Positions 27,561 through 40,047 are shown, counted from the stretch's first letter. The stretch is 60,000 nt of DNA from Cristatella mucedo (GCA_009760855.2 WPIO01000120.1:312001-372000); one strand, 5' to 3'. Translations and numbers: made by a program. The notes: generated by a model not told the origin, from the sequence alone.

Positions 27561-27935
27561 AACAGCAAGTCAGCTTTTCAAAACGAATACGGAGGTGTCA
27601 ATTGCAGCTTGCTGCTGCTGATTAATATAACGCCTCAGGATATTCCAATTGATTTGGAAATGTAAGCTGAAATGGATAGGGTCCTTTTATAAATAAATGG
27701 TATACAAATGAAAGACCTTACAATCATTATATTCTGTGTTAATCCAGGTAAGGTAAAATTGAAGTCCATTCAAGTGCAGCTCCAAAAGACCAGCTACGGA
27801 GATAGTACCTTTTAGAAACCGCAATTTGTTGGTAACTATCCAATAGCACTAACGGCACTGACAAATTTTGTTCCCAATTTGAAGTGATTTTCATATCTAG
27901 AGGTACATTCAAACATCTTACTAGGCAGTTGCCTA

Positions 27936-28095
27936 ATAATAATAAATAATATTCAATAAAATGCTTGCACAGCACCTGCAGAGAACCTAATCTTTCTCTA
28001 GGTCCTTTACACATGCAGCGAACGAAGCATAACCTAATGGTTAGTCGTAGGTAGCCTGTTCATGTGGTTACTGGCAGCTTGCACATTGGCAGCAC
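27936..28095 (-). mobile_element. Family-1 3' end with AAT tail, minus strand
   Basis: Inverted tail (TAATAATAAATAATATT, 27934-27950), hairpin remnant (GAGAACCTAATCTTTCTCTA) and UTR to about 28095. Confidence 0.75.
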
Positions 28096-28121
28096 CAACA
28101 AGTACCAGAGCCCTCAACTGG

Positions 28122-28155
28122 GTACCCATACCCATACCCGAACCCATACCAACCA
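28122..28155. repeat. Short imperfect CCCATA hexamer repeat
   Basis: Four or five units of CCCATA with single-base variants. Confidence 0.8.
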
Positions 28156-28317
28156 ATTAAATGTGGGTCCTGGGTGGGAAGGGTGGCATCTGTGATCTTA
28201 TGCCAGAGCACGGGCGGTTAATCATTCCAACTATGAATTAAATGCAAATGTAAGATAAATATGAATTTAAACAATATAATTCCACTTTAAAGTACCCTTA
28301 AAAGGTCGAACGCCCGA

Positions 28318-29080
28318 TTCCGCCTCTAGTTTGGCCGAATTTCATTGGGGTCTACCTGGTTAGAGATCCAGATCGCGATCGGGAAGGGCATTTTAAGTTC
28401 AAATAAAAATGACAAACACCTCCCAGTCACGTTGACCATCGATGCCATCACGATCGAGTGCGATAATAAGAAACCGGCCGACGGCAATGCACCTCTGTAT
28501 GTGATCCATGACGACGTTTCTCGCAAACAAGTGTCGATCTGGTCAAAGTTCCACATCGTCTATTCCAGTATGCTGAAGATGGTGTTTGGGTGTGTAAGTC
28601 CTTCAAGGCGGTCTAAATTTCTAAGGCCGATGTGGCAATCCCACGATTAGTAACTTTGCTTCTGTCAGCAGTTGCTAGCTGAAAGCTGAACATGAACATG
28701 CTTGCCAGTCTAGGCAAAGTCACCACGTCCGACAAAAAAAAGATACTGAGGTGGTGGCATACTTCTTTGGCACAGACAAGCACCTTTTCGAAGATCTCGA
28801 GGAAAACTTGCACAAGGCACTGATCTAGGCCAATCTTGACATCTCTGAAACAAACAGCGGAAAACTGTCAATAGACAAGCTACCTAGGTTTTTCTAAACA
28901 GTCAGCACCATTTGCCAGCGACGTGCAGCAATCGGCGATCAGGCACTGAAAGAGATAGTCCAGAAGCTTATAGCAGCAGGCGTGGGTTTTTTCGCGTAAG
29001 GTGAATGTGCAGGCGGATCCTGTCAAGAAGGTCTCATGCATGTCGATCACGATATGCTATATCATTACAGAGTTGGGCGA
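28318..29080 (+). pseudogene. Decayed coding sequence of unknown family
   Basis: A GC-richer block in which long protein-like stretches continue through frameshifts and stops. Pieces in order on plus: GSTWLEIQIAIGKG and LPVTLTIDAITIECDNKKPA (28345-28480), YVIHDDVSRKQVSIWSKF (28498-28551), ADVAIPRLVTLLLSAVAS (28625-28677), LNMNMLASLGKVTTSDKKK (28687-28742), EVVAYFFGTDKHLFEDLEEN (28748-28806) and QALKEIVQKLIAAGVGFF (28942-28995). Three in-frame stops and at least two shifts break it. No intron-like gaps are needed, so it looks like an intronless or processed relic of at least 250 codons. It lies between two family-1 fragments but does not resemble any part of them. I cannot assign a function; origins to consider are a processed host pseudogene, another transposon class or an integrated viral gene. 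Confidence 0.5.
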
Positions 29081-29134
29081 GTCCTTATAATTACTCATTT
29101 TGTATGCATTTACCTGCTGATTGTGCTACCACCA

Positions 29135-29535
29135 TTGGCCATGAACCTCTGAAGCATAGGCTACCTCAGGGCTCTGTGCTCGGTCCTATCGTTTCATGGT
29201 TTTGACTCTCTTCTCGTGCCGATGTCAGGCGCAACCTATTATTTTAATTTATGCAGATGACACTCATTTGTACAGCTGGTTTTACCCGTACCAGCCCTCC
29301 AGTGCGTTGAACTCTCTCAACTCCTTTGCTGCGTGCATTGATGACATCCTCACATAGGTGGCAGTAAACCTTCTTAAGAGATAATTTCGGAAAACCGGCA
29401 TACAATTTTTGTTTTCCTAAATTTGCCCGTTAAATGACAAACTATTAATAAAATTGAATTGAATAATGATAAAACCAACTTCATATTTAATGGTAAACCA
29501 TTATTATTCAGAAATTGAAAACATTAACGCTCAGT
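29135..29535 (+). mobile_element. Family-1 RT fragment, plus strand
   Basis: Encodes EPLKHRLPQGSVLGPI (about 29141-29190). A YADD-box equivalent lies near 29240-29270 (FYADDTHLY-like, frame broken), and the NSLNS-AACIDDI equivalent lies at 29310-29355. The match extends to about 29535 with an insertion around 29375-29460. It ends at the junction with a minus-strand family-1 copy. Confidence 0.8.
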
Positions 29536-29539
29536 AAAC

Positions 29540-30600
29540 ATCGACAAAAATGGTTACACATGACACGAACCAAGTAAGCATGCAAGTGTGCTTAGTGGCA
29601 GCATGCAACATGTCAGGATGCCTAAGGAAATAAAGGTCGAATCACGTCAAGCTACTAAAATATGCAATAATAGATGCAATTTTAGCTTTTTTTAAATTCG
29701 TCAACTCAGGGAGAGCTATGACACCAATCATAAGTGAACCCCGGGCTTTATGAGCATGCAGACTGCAACCAGGGTCTCCAAGTAAGGACGTAAGCTCGCA
29801 CGAGGTTCAGCTTACCAATATATGATTCAGAAAAGCAGTTAATACAATCCCGAGGACATCTGAGGAAATAGCTCTGATAGGTAGACTGGAGTCAGAGAAT
29901 GAAGGGGCCTATGCAAAGTGAGTGACAACATCTTAAAGTCGATACGTGGCTTGCCTGAGAGCCAGTGCAGTTCATTTTGAAGCGGTATGCTGTGGCTACT
30001 GCCAAACTCGCTACAGAAAATTTGGAAGAGTTTTGCACCATCTGTTATTGCCTTTTGCACAGAATGCCGTAACAAAAAGCGGTGAGTAACCGGAGTCGAG
30101 ACGGGATGTCAAAAATGTATTGATCAATTAAGATGGCATTACCTGTCTAAAAATGCCTGAACTTTAGTAATGTTGCATAGCTGAAAGTATGCAGACTGTG
30201 GGGATGATTGTATCGTCTAATTAGGTGTCACGTTGGAACATGACACCTAGGTCCGCCCAGATTCAAGCTTAGATATGCTGGCTGAGCCAATTTCAAGCTT
30301 CCGGTTTTCCAATTTCTGAATCAAACTTGCTTTCCCATAAATCATTGTTCTATTTGATCACTATTGAGCATAAAAAAGCCGCTTCCATCCTTGTGCAAAT
30401 GTTGCAAGTATATGAATAGAGGGCGTTTAGAGAACTCGACTTGCTAAAGGGCTGGTAGGGATCATAGCAAAGGTACAACTGAGTTTCATCTGCAAAGAAG
30501 TGAAAGTTGAGATCCTTGAAGACGCTCTTCTTCTGCATAGAGTTTAAAGACATGATTATCGATCATGCACATTACATTTTATCTTCGACAGAAACCTGGC
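29540..30600 (-). mobile_element. Family-1 L2-like fragment, minus strand
   Basis: On minus, 30350-30553 encodes FHFFADETQLYLCYDPYQPF, in which the second Asp of YADD is Glu. The C-terminal domain follows (29839-30075, with LQNELHWLSGKPRIDFKMLS), then a partial 3' UTR. The terminal hairpin and tail are missing, and the element abuts the plus-strand fragment tail to tail. Confidence 0.82.
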
Positions 30601-31750
30601 ACAATTCTCTAACTATAAAAACATTACCGACGCAACCCTGACATGCTTCCATGCTTTAGAGCAGGGATCGCTGAATTGTTTATCTTTAAAGCCGAGGTCA
30701 GGTGCCGGTATGTGCTGCTCAGAGTCACTTGCTCCAGCCACGTGGCTCATGTAAATCTCCAGAATACAGAAAAAGCTTTCCAAAGAATGTATATAACTGA
30801 ATATGTATAGTTGTTTATTTTCATTCTAACCATAATCTCCTGAAAAATGTCAAACATTTGGAGAATCCCAAAAGTCACTCATACTGCCACAATACAAAAC
30901 TGGAACTGCCCCTTAAAACAGTCTTAAACTTTTGAAATAACTTTCCCTAATAAAAAGTTGCCAAAGGGTCACGGTAGTCTGTCGTCAGTTGGAAGCAACT
31001 TTTCCTCGTTTTAAGATTTTTAAATCTTTCAGTTGTAGTATTATCTAACTTTGACCATCATTTTGATGACCCAACAGCTCCTTAATTTCTAATAAATCAT
31101 TGAATCTTTCTATTGCTTTTTTGCATAGTGCCACTCGAAACCAAAGTCTAACTCAATAATTAACTCTTTATTGATTAAACACTATAAATTCCTGTTGTTA
31201 AAAAACTTTGAACATTCAGGTTCATTCGAATTTCTTGCAGTAGACATGTTTTTCTTTGCTGTATCCAGGATCATCACCGAGAATTGGCTGCCATATGGCT
31301 CGTTGGGGCTTATGGTGCATTTATATTATCAAAAAAATACATTGTATGCCCATGGTGCTCAATCTCCTGCCCAAACAGTACCTAATGGTGGAATGCTACG
31401 CAATTCATAAGTGGCAGGAACTAAGCTAGGCGTTCAATTTTTTCACTAAGTGTGGTGCACACCTTAACCCAGAGAGAATAGGGCTCACTGCAAACATGAA
31501 ACTAGCAAGGACTGTAAAAAAAGCTTGAGAAAGCATTCAGAATTCCTTTAACTTGCATGCCGGGATTATTAATGGTCATAACATTCTGTCGTGGTTTCAA
31601 TCAAAATGGTGTAGGTACATTTTCAAAATCCGAAACAATGTATGCCTCAACTAGCCTACCTGCAAACGCCGAGGCCTCGAGGCCGCTTAATTCGCAGACT
31701 TAATGCGACAAACTAGTAGGTCGCTTCTCGAGCCTTTTCTTCGGCGCCAT
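30601..31750. other. Unassigned intergenic sequence
   Basis: The plus ORF at 31171-31410 shows no recognisable signature. A palindrome-rich patch GAGGCCTCGAGGCC lies near 31670. Confidence 0.4.
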
Positions 31751-31815
31751 TGATAAGATAGACAAATAAGATAGAAAAGATATGTAAGATAGATAGAAAG
31801 ATAAAATAGATAAGA
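31751..31815. repeat. Imperfect GATA microsatellite
   Basis: Repeated AAGATAGA/GATAGATAG units over about 65 bases. Confidence 0.85.
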
Positions 31816-32034
31816 GCTCAGACGTCAACCGTACGGCAGCTGGATACCCGCTGAACTCCTCTCACTGTTATATCAGGTGGCCATAAACGCATTGAGGCGT
31901 CTGTGCCTTCTCTCTATATTCATTATTATGCTGACCGACGCGACATCATCTCCATTTGTATCCCACCATTTAAGTATATTGCTTGCCTTATATACCTGAT
32001 ATATTCAGTATAACTGCTTCTCATAGGACACCCT

Positions 32035-32935
32035 AAGCGTGTGGCTGGATTAAAAGGCTTTGCTGTTCTAATAGGAAATGCTATTGTGCGACCTTCACCA
32101 CATGCTCGTAATCTAGGTGTCGTGTTCTACAGCTGCCTCAATTTCAAAAGGTTCATTCAGAAGACTGCCTCTACAGCTAGCCATCACATCCGATCCCTAT
32201 CCAAGATTAGAAGCTGTCTCCCACAGTGGCTTGTAAAAAATTTAACTTGCTCTTTAGTTCTGTCTCGGCTTGATTATTGTAATTCCCTTTTGGCTGGGCT
32301 ACCAAAGAAAGCTATTATGCCACTACAACGGACTATGAATATGGCTGCAAGGCTGGTCTTCAAGTCCCAGCGGTTTGAGCACGTGTCACCTCTGCTGAAA
32401 GAGCTAGGATGGTTGCCGGTTGAGCAAAGGATACAGAGCAAAGTTCTTACGCTGACCCACAAGGCCGGACACGGCTTGGCTCCTTCGTATCTAGCTGATC
32501 TGCTGCATCAGTTTCAGCCTGTTCGCGCCCTGAGGTCCTGTGTCGACCATAAATTAGCTGTCCCATTCCTCCGCTTAAAGACAGTTGGCGACAGAAGCTT
32601 TCTTTAGCTCTGCAGGTCCTAGACTGTGGAACTTGCTTCCACAATTCTTACGCAACGACATCTACTCTCCAACTGCCGACTATAGCACATCTTTTTCAGC
32701 GGTGCTGAACTGCTACTTCTATGCTACTCACTACCTCAACTGCTCTCCTAACTCTGCTATCCTTCCCACTTTCTCTTTGTTGAGTGAGACGAAGTCTGTT
32801 GGGTACCGAATGCGTGCCGAAAGCCGCTTAGGCTGTGAGTGTGCTATACAAAAATCTCCTGCGTAACACCCACATGGTCTTTATGACTTTGTGGAGTTAC
32901 TGAAGGAGATACATTACATTACATTACATTACTTT
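32035..32935 (+). mobile_element. Family-2 L2-like retrotransposon, 5' truncated, best-preserved C-terminus
   Basis: An open frame of 188 codons (32041-32607) encodes the C-terminal domain typical of L2/CR1-type polymerases. In order it carries RNLGVVFYSCLNF, SASHHIRSLSKI-like, SLVLSRLDYCNSLLAGLP, LQRTMNMAARLVF, LLKELGWLPVEQRI and GLAPSYLADLL. A frameshift near 32600 leads into GPRLWNLLPQFLRND (32615-32660). The 3' UTR follows and ends in an ACATT pentamer repeat (32909-32932), the family tail. The RT catalytic domain is missing through 5' truncation. The long open frame suggests this is the youngest family-2 copy here. Confidence 0.88.
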
Positions 32936-33409
32936 CAAACTGCAAAATATATCTGCTGCAATTTGCGAATAGAGTGAAAAATTCGTCGTTAGTGTCAGGT
33001 CATGTCAGTTAACCTTTATATTTATTTGCCTTTAGGACATGCTCTGACAAGGCAACACTGGATTAGAATACATTTAATTAATTTCAACTATTATTCTCAC
33101 CATCTAAAAAGCTACCAACGTAAAGGTTTGTAATCATACTAAGTCAAAAGAAATGTTTTTTAAGAAAGTTGAATAACTTTAATTATACATGCAGCAGGCA
33201 TAAACCTTGCAGCTTGGGTATCTATCCAATCAGGGCTAAAATCCCTCATTAACACTTGCAGTATAGTTGTATAGGCTTGCCCTCGATCGGCAGTGGTTGT
33301 TAAATAAATCCGTGCGACTGGAACGAAGCCTCGGGGACACACAATGCCAGCTCGTTAACAGTAAGATACAAAAACAATTTCAAGATACAACAAGATACAA
33401 AATGCATTT
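32936..33409. other. Unassigned intergenic sequence
   Basis: Nothing recognised beyond an AAGATACAA direct repeat near 33360-33400. Confidence 0.4.
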
Positions 33410-35130
33410 GATATAGAGAATTTAGAGAGCTAAATCTCTTACTGGGCACTTTACATTTTCTGCAGAGCAAGGGTGTTCGAATATTTTGTGATATCGCGTT
33501 CGACAAACGAAGAGAATAACATTGTTAGGGGTGACATGCACAAGGTTGGCATTCAAACGTGGTTATGACATCCTGCACAGTGTAAGCACACTCATGAATA
33601 TATAGGACAAACCGCAGGGATCCACTAAATTTTGTGATACATAGATACGTTTTCAGTTTCTGTTTAAATGCAGACAAATCAGGAGATTTCGTGACAACAT
33701 TCGGGAGTAAGTTCTAGGCTATGGGAGCATACAAACTATAGGCGTGGTCTTCAAAGGATTTGAGATTTTTATGAGATATGGGTGGACAGTAAAACCCCGA
33801 AAAGCGGGTTGCACGATTCTTCACGATTTTGGGGGAGTATGTCTGACGAGTCGGCTAGAGCCAAATACTGAAGGGCCCTAAAAGTAAGTGACGAAGCATT
33901 GAAGTCGATGCAGTGCTCGACTGGAAGCCGGTGCAGGTTAGCGAGAAGTGGCTTGATGTGCCAACTGTGACATTCACGGAAGACAAGCCCAGCTGCAGAG
34001 TTTTGTACTAACTACTAGAGCCTGAGTGTACATGCCAGTACACAAGCAAGCAGTGAGTGACAGATGTCACGACCGGACGTCACAAATGCATGGGACCAAC
34101 TTAGATCTGGTATCCCCGTTTGAGCAAGCTCAAATTTTTGCATAGCTATGTAGCTGAAGGTAGGCAGACTTTATAGACGCTTTGATTGTGTCGTGTAATG
34201 AGAGGTCACTTTGGAACATGACACCTATATATCGTGCAGATTCAATAGGAGATGCGCTAGCAGAGCCAATTTTGAGCTTTATCACTTCCAATCCCTAAAT
34301 AACCCTTAGTTTCACATGAATAATAATTTGTTTTTAGTAACATTCACATATTGAAAGTTTGCTCACATCCAATTGTTGATGTCATATATACATGCAGCAA
34401 GGGAGTTAAATTCAACGTGCATGAGGGCGGGAGGGAGATGCAAATGTACCTTTGAGTATCATTTGTATAGAAGTAAAAGTCTAGATTGTCCGTGGCAATC
34501 ACGTCGGCTAGAGGGTGGGTATAAACCCTGAAAAAGAAGGAACAACCACCGATTCCTGAGGTGCAACATATTTCAGAGGTTTCCCCTGATGATCTTTGCA
34601 ATCAAGTCAATTTGCACGAGTCTCCAGTGACATATGACCTTACCGTTGTAATGCAGTGCCAGTAATGCTGACAGGAGGAGCTCAAGAAGGACTTGGTAGA
34701 CTCAATAGCATCGAAAGCTGCCGAAAGATTGTGGAGAACAAGCACAGATAATCTACACACGTCTGCATTCCTAAAAAGTTTGTTATATATGCGAAGCAAT
34801 GATGACTCTGTAAATTTATTAGCTCTAAAACCGGCAGGAACTTACTAGCAAGGCTTGCAGTTTCAAAATATGAGATTAGCTGGTCTCCCACGACTCGTTC
34901 CAGTGTCTTTTGTAGGAACAGTAGAAGGTAATGTGGGCGGGAAGATGCTTAAGGTCTTTTGGCATAGTTTTTCTTTCTAAAGTAGAGGCCTGACTCCAGC
35001 CTTTTTGAATGGTGTTATCACATGACTTACGGCGAATGACATGTTTGTGCCGATAGTTATGGTTGGCAGCAACAGATCAATGCATCGTAAAAAGAATGAC
35101 AGAGGGAATACGGTCTAGTGGACTTGATGT
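33410..35130 (-). mobile_element. Family-1 L2-like retrotransposon, 5' truncated
   Basis: The 3' hairpin remnant is at 33417-33460 and the UTR runs to about 33800. The C-terminal domain follows in broken frames (about 33850-34290). The RT has FYFYTNDTQ (34475-34505 region; the first Asp of YADD is Asn), then the RT start (34602-34891: LVLHNLSAAFDAIES for motif A, LISYFETASLASKF). The region upstream of RT is recognisable to about 35130. No ATT tail is left at the 3' end. Confidence 0.87.
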
Positions 35131-35764
35131 CTTATGTTCAAAAGGATGCTGTAAAATTAAAAATAAGAATGGCAATGACTTAAACTGACGCTCTATTAGC
35201 ATGGAAAAACGTAGAGAGCAATTGAAAAAAAGCTTTCTTTCTTTAAAAGTCTGAATGGCTTCCTAAGCTCATATGATTCGGTTGATTTCCATGTGAACTT
35301 CCATATGGACGGCAACTTTTCTTTGTTATCTGGGGTTGAACGTTGGGCGGGTTTCGTGAAGTGAAACTTTACAAATATTATCTCTACAAGTCATAGAACA
35401 GTTAAACAAAGGTCTCGAACATGGAATGTTCCAGGAGACTGTTAAAAGTAGTAAGAACATATTTTCTTTTGTTCCGGGACGCTGATAACTTTGACCACGT
35501 TTGATCCTGATAACATCTCTTCCAATTCTATAATATAGTGATTTAGATTACGTGCGTCAGTAAGTCTGTTTATTGAAAACTTTAAGTTTCAACTTGAATA
35601 GGTCATTGACTCCTGCTAAGTCTCGGCTTTAATTTATTTCATTCCCTCGAAGGATGAATGAAGTGGTCTAGTGTAAGTTGGTAAGTCATCGGGGCAGTTA
35701 CTAACTCAAATTATTTGCAGATTTAAATTGGCTTGGAGCCTGTTCAAAAGGGATATAAATTGTA
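35131..35764. other. Unassigned intergenic sequence
   Basis: Nothing recognised. Confidence 0.4.
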
Positions 35765-36200
35765 CTAATAATGCACTTGATAAAACACCCTAAGAGAATT
35801 AAATCTCTTTCTAGGCACTTTAAATTTGATGCACAGGGAAACGCCATTGAGTAGTGAGTAATGTCATGCTTGATAAACAACAAGAATAACATGGTTAAGG
35901 GTGACATGAACAGGTGTCCATATGCAAGTGTGATTAATGTGGCAGCATGTGCAGTGTCAGCACCCATAATCACATAGAAAACGAATCACGGGGACCTACT
36001 ATATGTTGTCCTAAATAGGTGCGTTTTCAAGTTCTTTTTAAATGTGGTCATATCAGTGGTTGTTCTGATGCAAGTCGGGAAGGTAGTTCCAGGCTTTGGG
36101 ACCATACGAACTAAACGCACTTCCTCCGAAGGATTTTAGGTTTGTACGAGGTATCGATATGCTGTTTGATTCCGGAAAGCGTATGATGAAATCTAAGCTG
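35765..36200 (-). mobile_element. Family-1 3' end fragment
   Basis: The tail remnant CTAATAATGCACTTGATAAA is at the 3' end, with the hairpin at 35783-35822 and the full 3' UTR. The last coding part (FGGSAFSSYGPKAWNYLPDL on minus, about 36070-36130) is present. Homology stops at about 36195, a typical 5' truncation. Confidence 0.85.
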
Positions 36201-37342
36201 AATAAAAAGATCAAATCAAAACTGAACGTCGGAAAACTTCTATTCAAAATCAATGTACTTGCTATTGAATTTTCAGATAAAAAGATATTAGTCAAAACCA
36301 GCACCTGGTTTTTGTTAATTACTCGGCAAGTTTAAATATAAAATTGACAATAAACCTTTTGACATTTTGAAATTGCCAGTCATGCATATACTTGGTCGTT
36401 GTCATTCTGTAAAGATAAGGTTTTTTTTCCCAAGCACATACCAGCTTTCAAAAAAGAAGTTCTTAAACTTTTCTTAAGAATCAGGAATGCAGATTGGTTA
36501 AGGTCATTTAGATTTTTTAAATTGAACGTGCATACCTAGTAGCAGGTAATTCACGGGTAACTTTGAAACTGATGTCCGGGCATTGGTATTTTAATGAATT
36601 CAGTGCTTGTAGACACTGGGGAATAATGTCTGCATTGCAAGAATCTTTTGATCTATTTTGGACTCTTATAACTTGAAAAAATGAATTTCTTAGACTGATC
36701 AGCCTAATGACTAAGAAATTCTAGTGCACATCAGTATGAATAAAACAGCTCTAAATGAGATAGCTGGTTGGCCACTTTTACTATAACATAATGGTTGTGT
36801 GATTGGCAATAAAATGTTGTGGAGTGTGCTCTGCAGCTATTTGCAATTCTGCAAGCCTGAAACAAAATGCAACACACATTTGCTGTTAGGAAAGTATTCT
36901 GGATACCAGGCACTCAAATATTGTGCACTGCAAACTATGAGGATTATCGTTAAAATTGTATGTACCTTTCTGTTAATTAGGCTTAATTAGGTTAATTAGG
37001 CTGTTTCATTCGGATACCTTCTTTTTCATAGTATGACGTTATCCCTACCCGATAGTGCACCCACGAATTGTAGCTGTGCTCTACGCCCAATGAATGAAAT
37101 TTGCAAAATTTGTTAGCAGTGCTAAGTGGTTCATCTCAAGGGGGACACAAAGGGATTTTGATGGCAGCTGCTTGACCTGGAACTTGATGCACCCAAGCTT
37201 GTCGATGATCCATCGTTCACCTTAAAGGTCACTGGTAAACACAACCAGGCTGTAACAAGCTCTCCTGCAGTATGCTGAGCTGCTGGGCAATGTGGGGCAA
37301 TTTCGGTTGACATGTGTCACGTCGTGTCGCCTGCTACTAAGA
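36201..37342. other. Unassigned intergenic sequence
   Basis: The plus-strand stretch 37150-37290 has a protein-like frame (LLDLELDAPKLVDDPSFTLK) with a stop shortly after. It is too short to call. Elsewhere nothing is recognised. Confidence 0.4.
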
Positions 37343-39715
37343 GATAATAATAATAATAATAATTCACTTGATACAGCGCCCTCAGAGAACTTAATCTCTC
37401 TATAGGCGCATTACATTTGCTGCAAAGTGAAATGCGATTGAATGGTAAGTTAAATCATGCTTGAAAAACAAATAAAATGAATAACATGGTTAGGGGTGAC
37501 ATGCACAGGGTCAACATCCAAACGTGGTTAGTGGCAGCATGAACAGTGTCAGCACGCATAAGCACATCAAGGACGAATCACAGGGACCAGCAAAATGCTG
37601 TCCTAAAAAAGTGTGTTTTTAAGTTCCTTTTAAACGTGGTCAGGTCAGGGATGTTCTGACGCAGGTCGGGAGGGAGTTCCAGGCTTTGGGAGCATACGAA
37701 CTAAATGCATGGTCTCCAAAGGATTTAAGGTTTGTATAAGGTATATCTAGACTGTTGGATCCCAAAAAGTGGGTGGTACAATGCTTGGCCTGATGGGGTA
37801 GTATATCTAAAAGATAGGCTGGAGCCATTGAATGAAGAGACCTAAAAGTGAGCGACAAACCTTGAAGTCAATCCGTCGCTTGACTGGTAACCAGTGCAGG
37901 TCGGCGAGAAGTGGAGTAATGTGGCAACTGCGACGCTCACGACAGACAAGTCTAGCTGCCGAGTTTTGCACCAGCTGCAATCGCCTGATCGCACATGCTG
38001 GTAGGCCAGTAAGCAGTGAGCCGCAGAAGTCGAGACGGGATGTCACGAATACATTGACCAACTTAGATGTGGTATCTTTATCTAAACAAGCCCGAATTTT
38101 AGCAATGTTATGAAGGTGAAAATAGGCAGATTTGACTGTGGAGCTGATATGGTCGTCTAACGAGAGGTCGCTTTGGAATATGAGTCCTAGATTTTGAGTT
38201 GATTCAACTGAAGATATGCTGGCAGAGCCAATTTTGAGCCTTTTCAATCTCTGAATCACACTGGGTTTGCCCATAACTAGTAAGTTGGTTTTATCATCAT
38301 TTAGTTTTAGAAAATTTACTACCATCCATGTCCGGATGTTATCAATACATGCAGCAAGTGAGTTGAGAGACTTTGAGGTGTCCAAGGCTGGGAAGAATCA
38401 AAGCAAAGGCACAACTGAGTGTCATTCGCATAGAAGTGAAAGCCTAGATTGTGCTTGGCAATCGCATCAGCAGGAGGCAGAGTAAAAACCGTGAAAAGAT
38501 CCGGACCTAGCACGGAGCCCTGAGGTACTTCATATTTCAGATGTACTTCAGATGATCTTTGTCCATTCACGTCATTACGCTGGAATCTCCCACTGAGATA
38601 GGACCTGAACCACGGCAGAGCAGTGCCATTGATGCCCAGGCAAGATGGGGAGCCCTCTAGGAGAACTTTGGGATCGATGGTATCAAAAGCTGCCGAAAGA
38701 TCAAGCAAAACAAGCAGAGACACTCTACCCATGTCTGTATTCCTAAGTAGGTCGTTTTATAGCCTAAGCAATGCTGACTCTGTGGAGTGATTAGCTCTAA
38801 AGCCAGACTTGAACTTATTAGCAAGGTGTGAGGTTTCGAAATACGAGTTCAGCTCGTCCACCACGACCCGTTCCAGTGTCTTTGATAGGAATGGTAGAAG
38901 GGAAACTGGGCGGTAGTTGCTTAAGTTCTCTTGGTCTAGTGTAGCTTTCTTGAGAAGTGGCCTGACTACAGCTTTTTTGAAAGGCACTGGGACATGACCT
39001 GAGCCTAATAACATATTAATTATGTTAGATATGCATGGCAGCAGCAGATCAATGCAACGTATGAGCAGGAGAGTGGGAATAGCGTCTAGAGGACGTCATG
39101 TCTTCTTTGATTGATGTACAAACTTTAGGACTAGATCACTAGTGACCTGTTTAAATGCAGAAATTGAAATGCAGCCAGGAACCGAGGAACAGCATTCTAG
39201 TGGGGAGGTTGTCATTGCAGGGATGGATTCCCTGATCTTGTCTATCTTCTGCACAAAGAATCGAGAGAAGCGTTCGGCTAGATCATCACTAGGATCATAA
39301 GGTAAGGAGCTAATCTGGGAACGGTTGAGGAGATGGTTTACTGTCGACATCAGCATTTTTGGATCGTGCATCTGTGATTCAACAATGGTTTTATAGAAGC
39401 TAGATTTGGCCTTTGCTAGGATTGATTGGTACGACCTACAGTAGTCCTCATATGCCTCTCGATGGACAGTTATTTCGGATTTTTTGTATGCTTTTTCAAG
39501 CTTTCGCTTAGTAGACTTTGCTAGTTTATTGTCTGTGGTAAACCATAGGCCGTCTGGGCGGGGGCACACAGTGCGCTTTGTCAGAGGTGCAAACTCGTCG
39601 AGCGTTTCAGCTAGTTTCTTGTTGTAGCTATCTACCAATGATGACAGATCGGAGGGAGGATTGAGCAGCAGAGGTGAAATATGAAATGCTGGTAAAGCCA
39701 TAATTTAGATTGCCA
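37343..39715 (-). mobile_element. Family-1 L2-like retrotransposon copy A, best-preserved RT
   Basis: On minus, in order: the endonuclease-RT linker as an intact 201-codon frame (39701-39096); RT start with PLLKKATLDQENLSNYRPVS (39014-38757); motif A LLDLSAAFDTID and motif B neighbourhood VPQGSVLGPDLFTV (38732-38319); the catalytic box as FHFYANDTQL; the C-terminal domain (38385-37807, with SRLDFCGSLLTGLP and LLADLHWLPVKRRIDFK); and AFSSYAPKAWNSLP (37858-37640). The 3' UTR, the hairpin (37374-37413) and an (AAT)n tail (37343-37362) end it. Only a few frameshifts break the polymerase. The endonuclease domain is absent. The YAND box should abolish reverse transcription, since both Asp coordinate the metal ions in this enzyme class. 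Confidence 0.92.
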
Positions 39716-40047
39716 CATCAGTATTTCGGAAATAAACCATTACCCTTAAACATCAAGGTTCAGTGTCTTGGAAAGTAAAAGTCTGAGTTAGCTTTATCCT
39801 AACAGTATCATCACCTGGGTTTCGGTTTACAGCAGCCGTGACTCAATTGTTCAATACTGGCTCGTGGTTCATTGCAAATGCAAGCACATTGAGTTCCCGG
39901 TGGATGGCCTCAGACACTCCGGGTTACCAGTTTTTCTGTCGATATCCAAAGCTACTTCACACTAGAGACTTAGTTAATCATCTTGAATTAGTATCCGCTC
40001 AAAGTCTTGCTTGCTTGCCTCTGAGTATCACCACGTAATCTTTTTGT
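39716..40047. other. Unassigned spacer
   Basis: The sequence separates a minus-strand and a plus-strand family-1 element. Nothing else is recognised. Confidence 0.4.
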
